Shown here: piece by piece, positions 58,451-64,000 of the stretch
Layout of the letters: each line of letters starts with the position of its first letter
Numbering within the stretch: the stretch's first letter is position 1
From: Phallusia mammillata
Lineage: Eukaryota > Chordata > Ascidiacea > Phlebobranchia > Ascidiidae
DNA: 64,000 bases
Direction: 5' to 3'
NCBI GenBank assembly: GCA_003260075.1
Contig: QLIY01000275.1
Location: forward strand, 1 to 64,000
Notes under the pieces: generated by a model
Seen by the model: the letters and a program-made list of their open reading frames with translations, nothing else
Told to the model about the DNA's origin: nothing
The model's database searches: none
Made by a program: the position numbers and the translations under genes

Positions 58451-58956
58451 ACCAGCAAGAAACCGATTGGGTCATTCTATCTTTTAAACTTTTTTACGTG
58501 TATTGCATTTCTGTGCAGTTTATAAAACTCTTAAAAAATTTCGATGAGCGACAGTATAACCGTTGTGAATAAGTTCATTTCATAACAACTGACCGGGTCA
58601 GAAAGCGGGAAAGGTGAACTCACGTTGCATACAAATTTGAAGTGCGTATTATTTGAAGGCGCTACCTCGTGCTGAAATAGTAGGCTCAAACAAAAATTAA
58701 CGCAATGTAAGCGTTGTTAAAACGAAAAAACGAAAGTAGAATACAAAGTAATATTAGTTCAAAGTAGAACAAATTTAAGAACGAAGAAAGAGCAAACTTG
58801 GCCTGAAACGTCTACTTTACTTTTAAACGCAAATCAAAAACTTATAAGTCAAGCGCAGTTTTAATATCCCATTGTTTGTGGTTAGTAACATGCCTGTTCA
58901 GGAACAGCCTAGCGGTTACAAGCACAGTAAATTTTTACGCAAGAATTCCGCTCTTC

Positions 58957-60505
58957 ATGCCTCAGCAGGCACGAGAACTAAAACCTGAATTCAAGGAAAA
59001 CTTCAGAAGCATAACAGTCACAGCATTAGAGGTGGACAGAAGAATGAAACGCTGGCGGTAATATCAGTTTGTGATTATTAAGATTATTCAAGTAGGCACC
59101 TAATTTGTGACTTGTACGTTTTAAATACCATGTGCTGGTCGACACGATCGAAAGAAGGTGCAGTGCTTAAAGTTTCTGCTCAAAAGCTACACAAAGCAAA
59201 GATACTGATTGACTTTGATGGAGTTCAACATGACAAGTGAGTTTTAGTCTTTTGAGCACTGTTACCTTCACAGATGAAATTGTACGTTTTTGGAGAGAAT
59301 TATTGATATCGTCTGGTAATAAGTTAAGCTAGGTGAGACGACTCATAAAAGCACAATCGCCATAAAGTTCACCCAGTCGAAATAGCTGCACAGCGCTGAA
59401 CTTTTATACAACGCGACATAGTTAAGGGCACAAATAGTGAACAGATAGGAAGCCTACACCGTTAAATAAGGTTAAATGAAGTCTAGTTGAAGATGAGAAT
59501 GGGTAAGCTCGTACAAAAACACTTTGGAAATAGGCAAAACCTAAATTGCCCTGTACATTATCAGCGACCAAAAACTGTAACGAAAATACCACATGTCGCC
59601 AAATCGCTTAATATTAGCGCCAAATTGAACGAGCGCCCAAGGCCACAAAACACTTGAAAACAGTTCAACCATAACGCCTATATCTCCGTAAATTCGTTGG
59701 TGAATTTCTACAAAGGTAAAAGTTCCAGTCGGTTTTGACCTATTAATGTTGTTTTTGCGATTTGTCAGGTTCAGCAAAGTAACTTTCCAGATCAAACAGG
59801 TCAGTGAATCGGAACGGAAGTTTGATGTTGGGGTTAAGCTTTTCGGCGAAGCAATGGAAAACATCGATATTTTTTACCTGGTAAAGAGTTTTAGCTCACA
59901 TACGCTTCAAAGCAATACCTATTATTTGCCCAGGTAGAATATAATGCAAAGTCTTCATATTCAATATGTTTTTTGTAGTGCTCTGGTCTGGCATGATAAC
60001 TGGCCTTTCAAGTTAATGTATACAGTCGGGTGCTTTGTTTCCAAGAGTTAAAAAACATAATTTACGACCACTAGGTAGCAGTAAAGGTTATAAAATGTGG
60101 AAAATAATGCGATGCTGCGCTTTAACCAAACGTGCGAACTAGTAATGCGAGGCAACAAATGCGAATAACTGGTAAAACGCAAACAACATATTGAGGACCT
60201 TATAGACATAAAATATTGATCGAGAATCTTCGGGATTCGTAACAGAGACCATCCTGGGTTCAAACTTGTTTTTAAATAAAATTTAAAATAATTAAAAAAT
60301 AAGCGTAAATGCAGGCTTTGACCCATAAAAATAGAATAACCTTTACTTTATGCATCAATCAAAAAAATTAAATAAGCTGCAATTTACGCAGGATCTTCAT
60401 CGAATGAGAGAAGAAGGCTCAACAACTTTCCTGGTCTTTGACGAAAGAGCAAAATTTGATGTTAAACAGTTTCTTACATTTGTCGAGAAACACTTCGGTG
60501 ATTAA
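58957..60505 (+). CDS. Small four-exon gene, family not recognised
   Basis: Exons 58957-59057, 59096-59236, 59769-59880 and 60392-60505 join in phase with GT/AG borders to a 155-residue product ending at TAA. It starts MPQQARELKPEFKENF. The middle contains VSAQKLHKAKILIDFDG and KVTFQIKQVSESERKFDVGV; the end is STTFLVFDERAKFDVKQFL, then FVEKHFGD. The alternation of short hydrophobic strands and charged turns suggests a compact alpha/beta or beta-rich domain; no signal peptide or membrane segment is visible. The first intron would be only 38 nt, which is suspiciously short, so the true start could instead be the ATG at 59129 (MCWSTRSKEG) or an exon further upstream. Exons 2-4 are better supported than exon 1. 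I cannot assign a function. Confidence 0.6.
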
Positions 60506-62870
60506 ACTTCAGCAGAATTTTTTAATTGTCAAATATTTTATGTTATTTGAATTGTGACATTTTACTATTAATATCGTACTTAATTTTCATAACCAATGTG
60601 CTGAGTTTTATGTATCCATTCGTGGAAGGTATCGTGCGTTATGGCAGCAACAATTGCTATTACCAGTGCACTAACATACTATCACAATTACCGTAGGTGT
60701 TTTTTGTGTTAAGTTTCTTTAAATGTTTAGTGTCAAACAGTAAACTCGTCTCATGCATACAAGGAAAAAATCAATATCCCAACTGTAAACGAAATCTCTA
60801 TCCTCCATTTCATGTGCACTGTTTTTGCAGTTACGAGCTTACTAGGTTATAGGCTAATGCCTTCGTTACGATACAATCCCATTAGGCCCCGCATACTCCA
60901 CAGTACAAACATTCAATCCGCTTTAGCTCCCCCCCCCCCCCCCCCCCTTTAGCTTTGCATTGAAAATCGACGCAATCGAATCGACGTTTGCGCGAGGTCG
61001 TTGACCCCGGTCGCAAAAGAGGGGTCACTATAGGTCAAGCGGCGGGTCGATCAGAGGCTTATTGAGTGGCGACGGAACGTTTCCTCTGGTTACGCTAATT
61101 GATCCGTTGATTATTGACAGCGTCAAATGCATTCGGGTTAATCACGTTTGCCGCTGCGTGCTCGACGCCGTTGTGACGCCGTCTGGGTTGGGGCGTCCTG
61201 GCCAGCTGCCTCGACATGCTGCTGCGGGTCTGTGGAGTCCTCGGTTAGACGATAATGCATGAAATACTTTGACTGGCTCGATACCGTTGCAGCGAAGTTG
61301 GCTTGTATCGATCGCTGTGCACATTCCGAGCTCGTGCCCTTACCGTAAGTGATTAAATGCCAGGCAGTTAGTTGTATGTGCGGCTTTGTGCTTTGTATTG
61401 TGTATCAAGTTTTTGGTTAAAAACATTTGTCTGTTGCAAATCTCATTTCAAGAAACTTTCAAATGTGTTTTGTAATCATATTTTGATGACATTTTACCAG
61501 ATTAGGAGGTCAGCAAGTTGTCTTGGGACAAATCGCAGTGTACAGTATTTTGCATAAACGAAGTAGAACCAACAGAGCAAAACAAAGAAAGCCTGTACTT
61601 TTATAGTTAAGCCGCAAAAAATTTCCACTGAAAGCATTGTTGTGTCAGGAATCAGGAGTAAGAAAAGTTCATTATCAACGTTAACATAATTCTGGTTGCT
61701 TATTTTTCTGCTAGTTAAGATTATTAGCACGACACGGGAAAGTAAAACAATTCTGTTTTCAATCCAATCAGCAAACCAAATCAAATTTCTTACTCACATC
61801 AGCAGAGGATTGATACAATATTGATAGTTACAGCAACCGTAAAGGGGGCAACAGTTGCAGATTTTCATATAATTACAACCATTGTTTAAGGTAGCACTGC
61901 CAGTTTACGAGCTGCGAGAGAAAGTTATCAACTGCATGACAAACGAACTCGGAACGTGGGATTGCTTTCCTGCATAATTTATCCAGCGCTTAGAGAGAAC
62001 AGAGCGAGTGATTTCACGGTTAGTTTTGGAATAATGCTTAAACGACGCTATTTAAGAACAAATGCTGAGATTCATGTGGTCTATAGCCGAGGTTGTAAAC
62101 CGGAGTAGATTTACTAAAGGGTGTGAATCACTGGATCAGGACAAAAACTGTTCTAAATTAGCTATGAAGTTAAAGATTGGCGAATTTTAATGACATTTTT
62201 GTGGTTTTAAGTTAAGAACAATGCAAATTATTGCTTACTAAAGTTTAAACTTATTTGCATCTTTATGATGAGGTAAACTCCATTGGCGCCGATAAATATA
62301 AAAAAACGTATATTTTTTCATCAAACTGACACCTTTAGTATCTTACAAAACCATATGCAACATTCAAGACTCGATTCGAATTAATCAAGATAAATTGTGT
62401 GTAGACCTGTGAATAGGTTTTTTAGCGTTCGCAACGTACAAGAACAGCTAGAAGTACGTTTAGTGTATGGACGAGTTTCGATGTATAGTGATAGTAATCC
62501 GACATAGTGATAGTAATCCGACATAGTGATGGTAATCCGAAGATTATCCAGATCTAAATTGAGGAGCAAACTGGTTGTCAGTTTAGGATAGTAAATGAGG
62601 AAGCACGGCAAAGACGCATAATTACTAAAGGCGTTGCAGATGGGACTCGAGATAGAAGCTACAAATTGACCTGTATCTTGACTTTTATCTGATGGTTAAT
62701 ATCGGCAGTTAAACTGATCTTACAAAGGAACAATTACACGATATTTAATTGGTGATAAATAACTTATATAGGTGGGATCCTTTTGCTCCATCGGTGAAAG
62801 ATTTTTGTTGAACTTTAACCTTTACACTTCCTAAAGGGCGTCGCCTTAATGTGGCAAATTATCGCACCCA
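60506..62870. other. Intergenic region with a GC-rich block
   Basis: A run of 19 Cs at 60929-60947 is bracketed by TTTAGCT on both sides, the same join design as the G-runs. From about 60960 to 61350 the sequence is much richer in GC and CpG than its surroundings and carries a 60-odd-codon frame of no recognisable family; it could be a CpG-type promoter block. From 61350 to 62480 I see nothing. Confidence 0.45.
62484..62540. repeat. Three-copy 19-bp minisatellite
   Basis: The unit (T/C)ATAGTGATAGTAATCCGA occurs three times in a row, with one substitution in the first unit and one in the third. It lies about 330 nt before the start codon of the next gene. Confidence 0.8.
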
Positions 62871-63347
62871 ATGGCAGCATGGAAGCTCTTAGGGCCTGGA
62901 GTAACGTTAGGTATCATATCAGCCATTGTTTTAAGTGTTGCCATGACGAGTGATTACTGGTACATTCTGGATGCTTCACTTCATGAAAGGTTCTGTCCTG
63001 AAAGAGCAATCTTTGAAGATGCCATTCCGTGGCCGTATTACGCCTATAGTGGCTTTTACGCAGCCGGCAGCAGAGACATTCGCGGACAGCAATTTAATGA
63101 ACATTCGAAAGACAACAAAAGAGTTTCTCAAATTCATCCTGCTCCTCTCCAAATTAAAGAATCAAGAGGCAATGCTTCGAGGTCTGTTAGAACAATTACT
63201 GATTTAACGACTTATTATCCTCCGGATTTGAGAAAACTCAGGGAGTGGAAACGCCTGATGGAACAGCTTTATACAAATTTGAGAAGTTTTGGAGGACGGG
63301 ATATCACACAGAAAAATAAAAAACGAAAAGAAGGGAATCAGTTTGCG
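62871..63347 (+). CDS. TMEM178/claudin-like membrane protein, first exon (partial)
   Basis: The ATG at 62871 opens 159 codons ending at a GTGAGT donor. The start has an N-terminal membrane helix (residues ~8-29, LGPGVTLGIISAIVLSVAMT), then SDYWYILDASLHERFCPE, a basic, loop-like region, and a K/R-rich end before the donor. The helix followed by (T/S)D-x-W-Y, a charged stretch and a Cys resembles the start of TMEM178 (TDHWYETDPRRHKESCE, from memory), a four-helix claudin/PMP22-superfamily protein. The long loop would be the first extracellular loop. A possible second exon starts at 63984 after CAG (GGTCAAGGC...) and runs off the window; that is weak. A general claudin-like protein is the main alternative. 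Confidence 0.55.
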
Positions 63348-63644
63348 GTGAGTGCAAATTGTGATGCGACGATATAATAGCACCTGAACTCTACAACAAT
63401 TTCGCGACATGTTTTTGAAACGTTGTAGAAAATTAACTTAGATTTTGAAAACAATGGTGTCTATATTTTACCACTGTAGTAAGCAAGCAAAGAATAACAA
63501 GAGTATCTAAATATATTGATAGTGTTTACACGCTTAAATCAAATTAACTACATTTAATGAAGCGGATTTACAGGATTATTGGTTTAAAAATGTCGTCAAT
63601 CATCATAAAGTAGTTCAGCACGGGAAATTTGAGACAATGTAATG

Positions 63645-63851
63645 CAGGGGTCGGCAACCTTTTTAGCACTGCGGACCGTTTTTGAAAGTGAAACTTTATC
63701 GCGGACCGGTCTTCAAAAAACTACAAATATTTAGCAATAAAAACGCTTAAATTAGTTTATCATCCCCGGGATACATAGGCAAAGTGCTTTATAGAACTTA
63801 ACCTGAAAAATTATACGGACCGGTAACGAACTCCGCGGTTGCCGCCCACTG
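63645..63851. mobile_element. hAT MITE (CAGGGGTCGGCAACC family), perfect TSD
   Basis: Ends CAGGGGTCGGCAACCTTTTT and (reverse complement) CAGTGGGCGGCAACCGCGGA, flanked by the exact 8-bp duplication ATGTAATG at 63637-63644 and 63852-63859. 207 bp, non-coding, in the first intron of the TMEM178-like gene. Related to 54586-54843 and 58233. Confidence 0.88.
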
Positions 63852-64000
63852 ATGTAATGGACTCGAATGAAAGATCAGGTAGTTAAACACAGTCCCTTTC
63901 TCACACCTCGTATTCGAATATAATTTTAAAACACTTCCATCCATACTAACTTAGGTACTTAATCATTGCTTCACACTTCGCAGGGTCAAGGCACGACCAA

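Larger units (their letters stand above)
57752..58956. other. Region downstream of CALHM paralogue B
   Basis: It holds a GACGTTTCGACGTC...CTTCATCAGGG scrap near 57854-57891 (resembling the inverted-repeat element at 15865), the 16-nt spliced-leader-like string at 58139 and a degraded hAT end at 58233. The 126-codon frame at 57769-58149 is AT-rich and unconvincing as a protein. Confidence 0.5.

Noticed and set aside
1-64000. CRISPR arrays, bacterial operons, prophage or rRNA genes
   Set aside because: No regularly spaced repeats, ribosome-binding sites or rRNA segments were seen; genes are clearly spliced and eukaryotic.

Overview
The window is AT-rich, intron-rich animal DNA, best explained as a chordate and most likely an ascidian tunicate close to Ciona. 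The proteins are animal orthologues read by eye (IQGAP, CFAP161, PHRF1, the UPF0235 protein C15orf40, UQCC2, HYI, CALHM channels). Two genes are packed with a 2-nt gap, as in tunicate operons. Heterozygosity appears to be very high. One 16-nt string equals the Ciona spliced leader as I remember it. The species call is an inference; nothing was searched.

Layout. 1-12 kb: 5' part of an IQGAP gene (minus), with two phase-compatible first coding exons. 14.6-20.5 kb: CFAP161 (plus), head to head with IQGAP, with a duplicated 74-nt exon that looks mutually exclusive. 20.8-35.8 kb: a complete 15-exon PHRF1 (minus; RING, PHD, a 1,426-codon RS-rich exon and a C-terminal SRI-like helical region), convergent with CFAP161. 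36-40 kb: concatenated allelic fragments, one hAT insertion and a scrap of PHRF1 exon 10. 40.5-43.1 kb: UQCC2, C15orf40 and HYI (minus). 48-57.8 kb: two tandem CALHM-family genes (plus), the second with a duplicated and damaged last exon. 59-60.5 kb: a small four-exon gene I do not recognise. 62.9 kb to the end: first exon of a TMEM178/claudin-like membrane protein.

Two layers cover the genes. First, at least fourteen hAT-type elements with CAG...CTG termini; eight have perfect 8-bp target-site duplications. Second, many G-runs (C-runs in two places, single n elsewhere) sit at junctions between imperfect direct copies of about 80-220 bp. These look like unmerged overlaps of two haplotypes rather than real tandem repeats. 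One such pair differs by a clean hAT insertion, showing an empty and a filled allele side by side.

The genes do not form one pathway. UQCC2 (complex III assembly) and C15orf40 form a likely operon. The CALHM pair is a local channel-gene duplication. IQGAP1, CFAP161 and C15orf40 all lie on human 15q25-q26 as I recall, so part of this neighbourhood may be old chordate linkage.
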